Shown here: positions 26,058-33,926 of the stretch, one piece after another
How the letters are laid out: each line of letters opens with the position of its first letter
Numbering within the stretch: position 1 is the stretch's first letter
DNA from: JAPHSX01 sp050298555
GTDB taxonomy: Bacteria > Pseudomonadota > Gammaproteobacteria > Thiohalomonadales > Thiohalomonadaceae
Direction: 5' to 3'
Length of the DNA: 64,000 nucleotides
NCBI GenBank assembly: GCA_050298555.1
Contig: JBNKUL010000033.1
Location: forward strand, 62,001 to 126,000
Made by a program: the position numbers and the translations under genes
Notes under the pieces: model-generated
What the model saw: only the letters and a program-made list of their open reading frames with translations
Told to the model about the DNA's origin: nothing
The model's database searches: none

Positions 26058-27566
26058 ATGGCGAGAGAAGAACAGCTTTCAGCAATCCCCAGCGGGGAGT
26101 GGGACTACGACGTAGTGGTGATCGGTGGCGGTCCCGGCGGCGAGGACTGTGCCCGTGACCTGGCCGGGCACGGCCTGCGGGTGGCGCTGGTCAACGATGC
26201 CCCCTTCCCCGGCGGCGAGTGCCTGTGGCGCGGTTGCATCCCCTCCAAGGCGTGGCGTGCAGCGGCAGACCGTATGCGCGACCGCGCCCACGACGCGGCC
26301 ATGGGGGTTAACGGCACCAATGGCGATATCAGCCTCGACTGGTCGCAGCTCGAGTCGCACCGCCGCAATGTGCTCGAAGAGCGCGGCAAGATGGCGCTCA
26401 ACGCCGACAAGGGGGTGAAGATCAAGGTGTTGCAGGGCTTTGCCTCCTTCGTTGATGCGCACCACGTATCCGTCGATAGTTCCGGCAACTCCGAAGACCC
26501 CCACCGCCGCGCCGCGCCGGGTGACGGCTCCACGTGCGTGACCCTCTCCTTTGGCTGCGCGGTGATCGCCACCGGCGCGCCGCCCTTCGTCCCGCCCGTC
26601 GAGGGTGCTGAAGCGGCGCTGGCCTCGGGCGGCCTGCTTACCTCCGATACGGTGTGGAACCTGCCCGCGCCGCCCAAGCGCCTCGGTATCGTCGGCGGTG
26701 GTGCCATCGGCATGGAGATGGCACAGATCTTCCAGGATTTCGGCACCGAGGTGCTGCTGCTGGAGCGCGGCGAACAGGTGCTCAAGGAGGTGGAGAAGGA
26801 GATCGCCAGCAAGCTCATTGCCGCCCTGGCCGAAGACCCCAACCTCACTATCGTCACCGAGGCGTCAACCACTGCCGTGGAGGGCGAAGCGGGGGCGATG
26901 TCCCTGCGTTACCAGACGCTGGAGGGGGAGCAGCGCTTCGACTGCGACTATGTATTGATGGCCACCGGCAAGCGCCCGGCGTTGGGGCCGCTCAAGCTCG
27001 ATGCTGCCGGTGTTGCGGTGGCAAACGGGGTGGTCAAGGCCGATGCCCATTGCCGCACCACGGTGCCTCATATCTTCGCCGTGGGCGATGTGATCGGTGG
27101 GCTGATGCTGGCCCATACTGCGGCGCAGCAGGGAAGGGTCGCGGCTGCCACTATTCTCGGCGAGTCCATGACCTATGATGAGGCGAAGGATTGCGGGGTG
27201 ATCTTCACCCGTCCCGAGGCGGGCTTTGTCGGCCTCTCCCTGGCACAGGCCAGGGAGCGGGGCATCGATGCAGCCGAGGTGAAGGTGCCGCTCAATATCG
27301 ATGCCAAGGCGATGATCAGCGGTGAACGCCACGGTCTTATCAAGATTGTCGCCGACAAGCAGGACCACCGTATACTCGGGGTCCACCTGTTGGCCGACCA
27401 TACCGATACCCTGATCGGTGAAGCGGTTATGGTAGTGAGCGCGGAGATGACGCTGGAGCAGCTGGCCGCGGCGATCCACCCCCATCCGACCCAGACCGAG
27501 ATCTTCGGTGACCTGGCGCGGCGTCTGCTGTCACGGCTGCGACGCAGCAAGAAGCGCCGCAAATGA
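26058..27566 (+). CDS. Class-I pyridine nucleotide-disulfide oxidoreductase
   Basis: A 502-residue flavoprotein related to dihydrolipoamide dehydrogenase and mercuric reductase. It has FAD motif GGGPGGEDCARDL, redox-active C-x4-C in GGECLWRGCIPSKA, NAD(P) motif GIVGGGAIGMEMA, the second FAD motif FAVGDVIGG, and the interface HPHPTQTE acid/base pair. All catalytic elements are intact. No lipoyl or 2-oxo-acid dehydrogenase genes are nearby, so the substrate may be another disulfide. An upstream extension to 25917 has no similarity; the ATG at 26058 follows GAGAGG. Residues about 140-165 form a Pro/His-rich insert. Confidence 0.85.
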   Translation: MAREEQLSAIPSGEWDYDVVVIGGGPGGEDCARDLAGHGLRVALVNDAPFPGGECLWRGCIPSKAWRAAADRMRDRAHDAAMGVNGTNGDISLDWSQLESHRRNVLEERGKMALNADKGVKIKVLQGFASFVDAHHVSVDSSGNSEDPHRRAAPGDGSTCVTLSFGCAVIATGAPPFVPPVEGAEAALASGGLLTSDTVWNLPAPPKRLGIVGGGAIGMEMAQIFQDFGTEVLLLERGEQVLKEVEKEIASKLIAALAEDPNLTIVTEASTTAVEGEAGAMSLRYQTLEGEQRFDCDYVLMATGKRPALGPLKLDAAGVAVANGVVKADAHCRTTVPHIFAVGDVIGGLMLAHTAAQQGRVAAATILGESMTYDEAKDCGVIFTRPEAGFVGLSLAQARERGIDAAEVKVPLNIDAKAMISGERHGLIKIVADKQDHRILGVHLLADHTDTLIGEAVMVVSAEMTLEQLAAAIHPHPTQTEIFGDLARRLLSRLRRSKKRRK

Positions 27567-27599
27567 GGTTCCTGCGTCCGTACGATGAGCGATTGAGTT

Positions 27600-27962
27600 A
27601 TGCCTAGAATATCTACCGAAAAGTTACAGCCGGGGATGGTGCTGGGTGATGACGTGAAGGACATGAGTGGGCGGATGCTGCTCAATGCGGGGACGGAGAT
27701 CGAAGAGAAACACCTTAAGGTGTTGCGCAGCTGGGGCGTTGCCGGGGTCGAGGTGGAGGGAGATGGGGAGGTTGACGATGAGCAAGCCGAACCGGACTTC
27801 AGTGCCCTGAGCCCGGATGAGGCCGCCGCCGTCAAGGCCGAGTTGAAGTCCCGCTTCGCCTCTGTCGATATTAACCACCCCTTCATTCGAGCCCTGGCCG
27901 AGCAGGTGTTGCGCCAGTTGATTCGGCAAAAGTACCGGGCCAGGCAAGGGGAGGGGGGGTAG
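27600..27962 (+). CDS. Small DUF3391-like protein, partner of HDOD
   Basis: A 120-residue protein. The first 50 residues (KLQPGMVLGDDVKDMSGRMLLNAGTEIEEKHLKVLRSWGVAGVEV) resemble the N-terminal module found on many HD-GYP proteins. The C-terminal half is helical. It carries no catalytic motif. It overlaps the HDOD gene by one base (TAGTG), suggesting that the two proteins work together. Confidence 0.6.
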   Translation: MPRISTEKLQPGMVLGDDVKDMSGRMLLNAGTEIEEKHLKVLRSWGVAGVEVEGDGEVDDEQAEPDFSALSPDEAAAVKAELKSRFASVDINHPFIRALAEQVLRQLIRQKYRARQGEGG

Positions 27963-28813
27963 TGCATCCGACACCACAGGAACTGGTCGCACGCAACGGC
28001 CTCTCTTCGCTGCCGCTTATCTACCAGCGTCTGGATGCGGCGATTAACGATCCCTACAGCGATCTCTCCACCGTTGCCACTATTATCGCCGAGGACTCTT
28101 CGGTCTCGGCCCGCCTGTTGCGCCTGGCCAATAGCGCGATGTTCAGTTTCCCCTCCCGGGTGGATACCATCTCACGCGCGGTAACCATCATCGGTACCAA
28201 GCAGCTGCGTGACCTGGTGCTGGCCACATCGGTGATGAGCCTGTTCAAGAACGTGCCGCAGGAGTATGTCGACATGGAGTCGTTCTGGCGCCATGCCATC
28301 TCCACCGGGATTGCGGCCAGGGTGATCGCCGGTTACCGCCGCGAGGCCAATGTCGAGCGCTTTTATGTCCTTGGCCTGCTGCACGATATCGGGTTGCTGC
28401 TGATGTACATGCAGCTGCCGAAGGAGAGCACCGAGGCGATCGAGCTCTCGCAAAAGAGGCACATCTCTCTTTATACGGCGGAGCGCGAGTTGCTCGGCTT
28501 TGACCACACCGATGTGGGCAGGGAGCTGATTTCTGCCTGGAAACTTCCCGCCTCGTTACGTGAAGGGGTGGCCCACCACCACCTGCCGCTACGTGCCAGC
28601 CACTATCCGGAGGATGCCGCCACCATCCACATAGCGGATATCATCTCCAACGCCTTCAGCCTCGGTGGCAACGGTGAGCCGGCGATACCCGATTTCGAGC
28701 CGAAGGCGTGGGATCGCCTGGGGTTGTCGGTCGACCTGTTGCCGCATATCATCGAACAGCTGCAGTTCCAGTACCGGGACGCCGCCGACATCTTCCTGAA
28801 TGATTGCCAATGA
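27962..28813 (+). CDS. HDOD-domain signalling protein
   Basis: A 283-residue protein made almost entirely of an HDOD domain (about residues 12-210; SSLPLIYQRLDAAINDPYSDLSTVATIIAEDSSVSARLLRLANS). It retains LLHDIGLLLM. HDOD proteins lack reliable phosphodiesterase activity and act as regulatory scaffolds. The start is GTG, overlapping the upstream TAG. Its TGA overlaps the ATG of the following GGDEF-EAL gene, giving a three-gene coupled operon. Confidence 0.88.
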   Translation: MHPTPQELVARNGLSSLPLIYQRLDAAINDPYSDLSTVATIIAEDSSVSARLLRLANSAMFSFPSRVDTISRAVTIIGTKQLRDLVLATSVMSLFKNVPQEYVDMESFWRHAISTGIAARVIAGYRREANVERFYVLGLLHDIGLLLMYMQLPKESTEAIELSQKRHISLYTAERELLGFDHTDVGRELISAWKLPASLREGVAHHHLPLRASHYPEDAATIHIADIISNAFSLGGNGEPAIPDFEPKAWDRLGLSVDLLPHIIEQLQFQYRDAADIFLNDCQ

Positions 28814-30738
28814 CCGATCACCACGACCATAGCGACGATATCAACTACCTGCGCGAGCGGGTGGAGTATCTGGAGTCGGTAAATCGCTGGCATATGGACG
28901 CGCTGGCGATGTTGATCTCGATGGAGGAGGTGCATGGCGACGCCACTCCATTGCGCGACCCCATGACCATCTTTGCCACCGCGCGACAGTACCTCGGTCG
29001 CCTGGCCGACTTCAGCGTTATCGCTTTCCTTACCGTGGATGAGGAGGACTCCAGCTTTACCATGGCGGACCCCGGTGAGATCCCCGAGGGGTTAGACCTG
29101 AATGCCATCGTTGATGACCTTATCGAGCACGGCGAGTTTGCCTGGGCACTGGGGCAGAACCGCCCGGTGGAGGTAAAGAGCCGCCTCGGCGAGCAGCGCA
29201 TGCTGCTGCATGTGCTGACCACCAAGACACGGGTGCGCGGTATGTTCCTCGGCCTGCTGCAGGAGAGCGGCCAGGCCTTTGCCGCGCCGGTGCAGAATCT
29301 GATGTCGATCATCCTTAACAACAGTGCCTACGCGCTGGAGAGCGCGGCCCTCTATCAGCTGATCAGCGAGCAGAACCGCAGTCTGGAGAGGAAGGTGGAG
29401 CAACGCACGCGGGAGATGGAGTACCAGTATGTGCATGACCATCTCACCGGTCTACCCAATCGCCTGATGTTCCAGGACCGCCTGCAGCAGGCGATGGTGC
29501 GCTGCCATGGTGAAGATGAGCTGGTGGCGGTGATCCTGATCGACCTGGATATGTTCAAACGTATCAACGATAGCCTGGGGCACGCCGCCGGCGACCAGTT
29601 GCTGCAGACCCTGGGACAACGCCTGGACAAGGTGATTCAGGCAGAGGCCTTCGAGAATCTGGAGCTGACCCTGGCGCGGCTTGGCGGCGATGAATTTGCC
29701 ATTCTGGTCTCGCAAAGCAATTCGATAGACCCGCTCACCCATCTGATCCACCACATCATCGAGCAGATCTCGTGCAGCATTGAGTTGGAGGGGGAGCCGG
29801 TCTATAGCACCTGCAGTATCGGTGTCAGTCTCTACCCCCAGGACGGCAGGGATGTGGACAGCCTGCTCAACAATGCCGGCGCGGCGATGAGCCATGCCAA
29901 GCGATTGGGGCGCAACCACTACCAGTTCTATGCCGAGGAGATTAACCAGCAAGCCTTTCACCACCTCAAGCTGGAGAACCAGCTGCGCCTGGCCATCGAG
30001 CGAGACGAACTGTTCCTGCTCTACCAGCCCAAGGTCGACCTGCATAGCGGCAGGGTGGTGGGGGCGGAGGCGCTGGTGCGCTGGCAGCACCCTGAGATGG
30101 GGCTGGTGTCTCCGGGGGAATTTATCCCGGTGGCCGAATATACCGGCTTGATCACCGCCGTCGGTGAGTGTGTCTTTAAGGCCGCCTGTGAGCGGGTGCG
30201 TGAGTGGCTGGATGCCGGCTTCGACGACTTCCGCATGGGCATCAACCTCTCGCCGCTACAGTTTCGTCAGCCCGATCTGTTGGAGAGTATGACGGCGATC
30301 ATCAAGCAGTCGGGGATAGAGCCGCGCTACCTGGAGGTGGAGATCACCGAGGGGACTATCGTCGAGGACGTCGAGGCGGCGATTGGCATCATGCAGCGAC
30401 TGCACCAACTGGGTGTTGCCATCTCCATCGACGATTTCGGTACCGGCTACTCCTCGCTCAGCTACCTCAAGCGCTTCCCCATCGACACCCTGAAGATCGA
30501 CCGCTCCTTCGTGCGTGACATCACCACCGACAGCGATGATGCCTCCATTGTCGTCGCTATCATCGGTATGGCCCACAACATGGGGATGAATGTGATCGCC
30601 GAGGGGGTGGAGGAGGCGGCACAGCTGACCTTCCTGCGCGCCCTCAAGTGTGACGAGATCCAGGGCTTCCTGGTGAGTAAGCCTGTGCCCAGCGAGCAGT
30701 TTATGGCGCTAATGCGCTCCGATCGCCTTATTCCCTAA
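28810..30738 (+). CDS. GAF-like GGDEF-EAL protein
   Basis: A 642-residue cytoplasmic protein. It has an N-terminal coiled coil and a GAF-like module (about residues 5-190), a GGDEF domain (about 205-370, RLGGDEF intact) and an EAL domain (about 385-635; EALVRW, DDFGTGYSSLSYL and AEGVEE intact). Both activities could be functional, so net effect on c-di-GMP cannot be predicted. The ATG at 28810 overlaps the HDOD stop; a TTG six bases upstream is less likely. It converges with the LysR gene (stop overlap of four bases). Confidence 0.9.
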   Translation: MTDHHDHSDDINYLRERVEYLESVNRWHMDALAMLISMEEVHGDATPLRDPMTIFATARQYLGRLADFSVIAFLTVDEEDSSFTMADPGEIPEGLDLNAIVDDLIEHGEFAWALGQNRPVEVKSRLGEQRMLLHVLTTKTRVRGMFLGLLQESGQAFAAPVQNLMSIILNNSAYALESAALYQLISEQNRSLERKVEQRTREMEYQYVHDHLTGLPNRLMFQDRLQQAMVRCHGEDELVAVILIDLDMFKRINDSLGHAAGDQLLQTLGQRLDKVIQAEAFENLELTLARLGGDEFAILVSQSNSIDPLTHLIHHIIEQISCSIELEGEPVYSTCSIGVSLYPQDGRDVDSLLNNAGAAMSHAKRLGRNHYQFYAEEINQQAFHHLKLENQLRLAIERDELFLLYQPKVDLHSGRVVGAEALVRWQHPEMGLVSPGEFIPVAEYTGLITAVGECVFKAACERVREWLDAGFDDFRMGINLSPLQFRQPDLLESMTAIIKQSGIEPRYLEVEITEGTIVEDVEAAIGIMQRLHQLGVAISIDDFGTGYSSLSYLKRFPIDTLKIDRSFVRDITTDSDDASIVVAIIGMAHNMGMNVIAEGVEEAAQLTFLRALKCDEIQGFLVSKPVPSEQFMALMRSDRLIP

Positions 30739-31643
30739 AGCCCTGGCGTGGTGTTACGCAGCTGCTCGATAAAGGCTTCGGCCACCACGTTGTTAAGGTT
30801 GGCCCGGGTGCGGGCGATCCACAGGGTTCGCTTGATGCGCAGCCCCTCCACCTTGATGTGATAGAGACTTCCCTCGAGCAGTGCCTCGGCCACCGCGAAG
30901 CGGGGCAGAAAACTGACATGTTTTCCGTGCTCCAGCATCTCGACGATGGTGTCGGTGGAGCCCACCTCCATGTTGATGGGGATGTGGTAGATGCCGATGT
31001 CCTGCAACGCCTTGTCCAGGGTGATGCGCATCGAGGACTGCGACTCGCGTAATACGTAGTTGAGTTGTTGCAGTCTGACGATGGGTATCAGCTCACAGCC
31101 CCACAGCGGATGGCCCTGGCCGCATACCAGCACCAGCTCGTCATCCAGCCACTTCTGTACCAGAATGTCCGGGTGATCCGGCGCCTGTTCCAGTAATGCC
31201 ATGTCGGTCAGCCCCGTCGCCAGGTGGGTCTGTATTCGCCGCGTATAGCCCATGCGGCTCTCGATGCGAAAGTCAGGGTGGGCTTCGGCAAAGGAGAGCA
31301 GAAGCTTTGGCAGAATGTGTTCGCCGATCGCGAAGGTCACCTCCATACGCATGCGGTGTTGCCCCGCACGCATCGACTCCAGCTTATCGAGGAGGTTGTC
31401 CTGGTGGTTCAGTACCAGACGGGCATAGGTGTAGACCTGCTCACCTGCGGGCGTGAGTTCCAGTCGGCGCCCCTCACGCTGCATTAGCGGTGTGTCGTAG
31501 CAGGCATCCAGGGCCCGCAGTCGTTTGGTGACGGCAGGTTGGCCGACGTGCAGGACACGTGCTGCCTCCTCTACCCCCCCCAGCTCAACCACCAGGCGCA
31601 GGGTTGCAAGGCCTTTCAGATCGGGAAGATTGTTATATTCCAT
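30735..31643 (-). CDS. LysR-family regulator, MetR-like
   Basis: A 302-residue LysR regulator with the N-terminal helix-turn-helix (about residues 8-66; VEEAARVLHVGQPAVTKRLRALD) and an effector domain resembling MetR (FAIGEHILPKLLLSFAEAHPDFRIE). It is divergent from the SLC13 transporter, whose likely regulator it is. A TTG codon precedes the ATG by one codon. One copy of the ATTCC-N5-GGAAT palindrome covers its start codon, pointing to autoregulation. Confidence 0.87.
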   Translation of the reverse strand: MEYNNLPDLKGLATLRLVVELGGVEEAARVLHVGQPAVTKRLRALDACYDTPLMQREGRRLELTPAGEQVYTYARLVLNHQDNLLDKLESMRAGQHRMRMEVTFAIGEHILPKLLLSFAEAHPDFRIESRMGYTRRIQTHLATGLTDMALLEQAPDHPDILVQKWLDDELVLVCGQGHPLWGCELIPIVRLQQLNYVLRESQSSMRITLDKALQDIGIYHIPINMEVGSTDTIVEMLEHGKHVSFLPRFAVAEALLEGSLYHIKVEGLRIKRTLWIARTRANLNNVVAEAFIEQLRNTTPGL

Positions 31644-31651
31644 CAAGGAAT
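31637..31651. promoter_or_regulatory. LysR operator candidate over its own start codon
   Basis: ATTCCATCAAGGAAT is a perfect ATTCC-N5-GGAAT dyad, matching the T-N11-A rule for LysR-type sites. It overlaps the start codon of the LysR gene on the minus strand. Confidence 0.6.
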
Positions 31652-31664
31652 GTTACAGCATGGG

Positions 31665-31678
31665 TATTCATTTGAATA
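31665..31678. promoter_or_regulatory. Palindrome TATTCATTTGAATA
   Basis: A 6-bp arm dyad (TATTCA/TGAATA, spacer TT) in the intergenic region between the two divergent genes. Its arms differ from the ATTCC sites; it could be a weaker operator or a separate regulator site. Confidence 0.35.
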
Positions 31679-31740
31679 GCATCGAGATAAACAGGAAACT
31701 CCGCCGATGTTCTAGTGTGGAAGGGGCGTGAGGGCGCTAT

Positions 31741-31776
31741 ATTCCATAGAGAACATATTGAATTCCGCTGTGGAAT
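31741..31776. promoter_or_regulatory. Paired LysR operator upstream of SLC13 gene
   Basis: A perfect dyad ATTCCGCTGTGGAAT (31762-31776) is preceded by a half-site ATTCCATAGAGAACA (31741-31755). The two ATTCC starts are 21 bases apart, two helical turns. This fits a LysR tetramer using a strong recognition site and a weaker activation site. Confidence 0.6.
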
Positions 31777-31817
31777 ATTAGTTCGCTGTTTACCAATAAT
31801 AAATTTGGAGATGTTGC

Positions 31818-33800
31818 ATGACCTCCCTTGCCGACGAAGACCAGACCCAGAAGAGTAGCCAGTCGCCAGCTCTCAAACAGTGGATCGCCGCAGGCGTATT
31901 CGCACTGCTGAGCGCCTACCTTGCCACGATCGTTCCTACTGTGGAGATCGCCTGGGTCATGGCGATTCTGATGCTTACTATCTACCTCTTCGCCTTTGAG
32001 GTGGTTGGCGTTGACGTGGCCGCCGCCTCGGTGATGGTGTTGCTGGGCCTTACCTCGGTAATGGCGCCCCTGATGGGGCTGGAGCAGGGGCTGGTCGATA
32101 CGCGCCAGCTGTTTAACGGCTTCTCCTCCAATGCGGTGATCTCGATCATCGCAGTGATGATCATCGGTGCCGGTCTCGACAAGACCGGGCTGATGGGCAA
32201 GGTGGCCAACTTTATTCTTAAAATTGGCGGAACCACCGAGGGGCGTATTATCCCCATCATCTCCGGTACCGTCGGTTTTATCTCCTCCTTCATGCAGAAC
32301 GTTGGCGCCGCGGCGCTGTTTCTGCCGGTGGTGTCGCGTATCTCCGCACGCTCAGGCCTGCCGATGTCGCGCCTGCTGATGCCGATGGGCTTCACCGCCA
32401 TCCTCGGCGGTACCATGACCATGATCGGCTCCTCGCCGTTGATTCTGCTCAACGACCTGATCCTCACCTCCAACAAGACGCTGCCCGAGGCGCAGCAGAT
32501 GGAGACCTTTGGTCTCTTCTCCGTCACCCCCGTCGGTGTGATGCTGGTCGCTACCGGCATTATCTACTTCGTTATCGCCGGTCGCTTCGTGCTGCCCAGT
32601 ACCAAGAGTGAGGGGGGCACCTCCGGCCAGAAGACCCAGGACTATTTCGATGAGCTCTATGGTGTCGACTACAGCGCCTATGAGGTGGTGATCACCCACG
32701 AGAGCCCTCTGGTCGGCAAGAATCTCGATGAACTCGAGAGCGATCACGCCGTGCGGGTTGTCGGTATGGACAAGGGTGATGGCGCCCGTTTTGGTTCCCA
32801 GTCGATGGACCGCACTGCCGCACTTGAGGCCGGAACCGTACTGGGGATACTGTCCGATGACGACATCATTGAGTACTTCCTCAAGGCCACCAGGGTGACC
32901 AACAAGGCCGAGCTCGATACCTTCGCCGACGCCCTGACCCCCACCAAGTCAGGTATCGCCGAGGTGGTGGTGCCGCCGGGCTCCGCACTCATTGGCAAGA
33001 CCGCTCGTGACCTGCGCCTGCGCATGACCTACGGCCTGTCGCTGATGGCGATCAACCGTGGCGGCGAGACCATCACCCGTGAAGGTGCCGGTGTGCGTGA
33101 CACCGCTCTTCAAGCCGGTGATGTACTGGTGGTTCACACCGCCTGGTCTGACCTGGCCCGCCTGGAGAAGGATCGTAACTTCGTAATCGTTACCACCGAG
33201 TATCCGCACGAGGAGCTGCGCCCGCACAAGTTGTTGCCGGCACTGATCTTCTTTGCCACCGCGCTGACCCTGATCTTTATGGACGTGCGCCTCTCCGTCG
33301 CACTGCTCACCGGCGCCATGGGTATGGTGTTGACCCGGGTGCTGACCATTGAGGAGGCCTACGAGGCGGTGAGCTGGAAGACCGTGTTCCTGTTGGCTTC
33401 ATTGATCCCGCTCGGACTCGCGGTTGAGACCAGTGGTACCGCCAGGTGGATCGCCGCTGAGGTGGTTAACCTGGTTGGCGGCGCTGCACCGTGGGTGATC
33501 CAGGCGTCGATTGCACTGTTGGCGACATTTTTTACCCTGGTGATGTCCAACGTCGGTGCGACAGTACTTTTAGTGCCACTTGCGGTGAACATTGCGCTTC
33601 AAGTTGGTGCGGATCCGGCCGTCTATGCCCTCACCGTGGCCATCGCCACCTCCAACTCCTTCCTCATCCCCACCCACCAGGTGAACGCCCTCATCATGGG
33701 CCCCGGCGGTTACCGCGTGCCCGACTTCATGAAGGCGGGCGGCATTATGACCGTGCTGTTCCTGGTCGTGATGATGCTGGGAATGAACACCTTCTTCTAG
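31818..33800 (+). CDS. SLC13/DASS anion transporter with two RCK_C domains
   Basis: A 660-residue inner-membrane transporter. Hydrophobic helices occupy about residues 18-265, then two soluble TrkA-C/RCK_C domains (about 290-360, SPLVGKNLDEL; and 380-460, SALIGKTARDLRLRMTYGLSLMAINRGG), then helices to the end. This architecture is shared with YbiR/SLT-type permeases for sulfate, thiosulfate or dicarboxylates. Substrate cannot be fixed from sequence; a MetR-like divergent regulator makes a sulfur anion plausible. nhaD follows after 126 bases. Confidence 0.85.
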   Translation: MTSLADEDQTQKSSQSPALKQWIAAGVFALLSAYLATIVPTVEIAWVMAILMLTIYLFAFEVVGVDVAAASVMVLLGLTSVMAPLMGLEQGLVDTRQLFNGFSSNAVISIIAVMIIGAGLDKTGLMGKVANFILKIGGTTEGRIIPIISGTVGFISSFMQNVGAAALFLPVVSRISARSGLPMSRLLMPMGFTAILGGTMTMIGSSPLILLNDLILTSNKTLPEAQQMETFGLFSVTPVGVMLVATGIIYFVIAGRFVLPSTKSEGGTSGQKTQDYFDELYGVDYSAYEVVITHESPLVGKNLDELESDHAVRVVGMDKGDGARFGSQSMDRTAALEAGTVLGILSDDDIIEYFLKATRVTNKAELDTFADALTPTKSGIAEVVVPPGSALIGKTARDLRLRMTYGLSLMAINRGGETITREGAGVRDTALQAGDVLVVHTAWSDLARLEKDRNFVIVTTEYPHEELRPHKLLPALIFFATALTLIFMDVRLSVALLTGAMGMVLTRVLTIEEAYEAVSWKTVFLLASLIPLGLAVETSGTARWIAAEVVNLVGGAAPWVIQASIALLATFFTLVMSNVGATVLLVPLAVNIALQVGADPAVYALTVAIATSNSFLIPTHQVNALIMGPGGYRVPDFMKAGGIMTVLFLVVMMLGMNTFF

Positions 33801-33821
33801 GACTGAAATATACGCAGGTTT

Positions 33822-33895
33822 ATGGTAGTGTCCTCGAGCCCGGGTTGATGATTGCATCAGCCTGACTCGGGGGAATCGCCGTTCGGCGAAACCAT
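33822..33895 (+). ncRNA. Structured leader RNA of nhaD (riboswitch candidate)
   Basis: Four helices nest without conflict. Outer ATGGT (33822-33826)/ACCAT (33891-33895). CCTCGAG (33832-33838)/CTCGGGG (33866-33872). Inside the latter, GGTTGATG (33843-33850)/CATCAGCC (33855-33862) with an ATTG loop. Then CGCC (33877-33880)/GGCG (33885-33888) with a GTTC loop. The structure ends 31 bases before the nhaD ATG. Na+/H+ antiporter genes are known targets of the Na+-I (DUF1646) and Li+ (nhaA-I, nhaA-II) riboswitch classes. I suspect one of these but cannot confirm the class by eye. Confidence 0.6.
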
Positions 33896-33926
33896 CACCG
33901 TACCCATAACCGTTAAGAGAACACCA

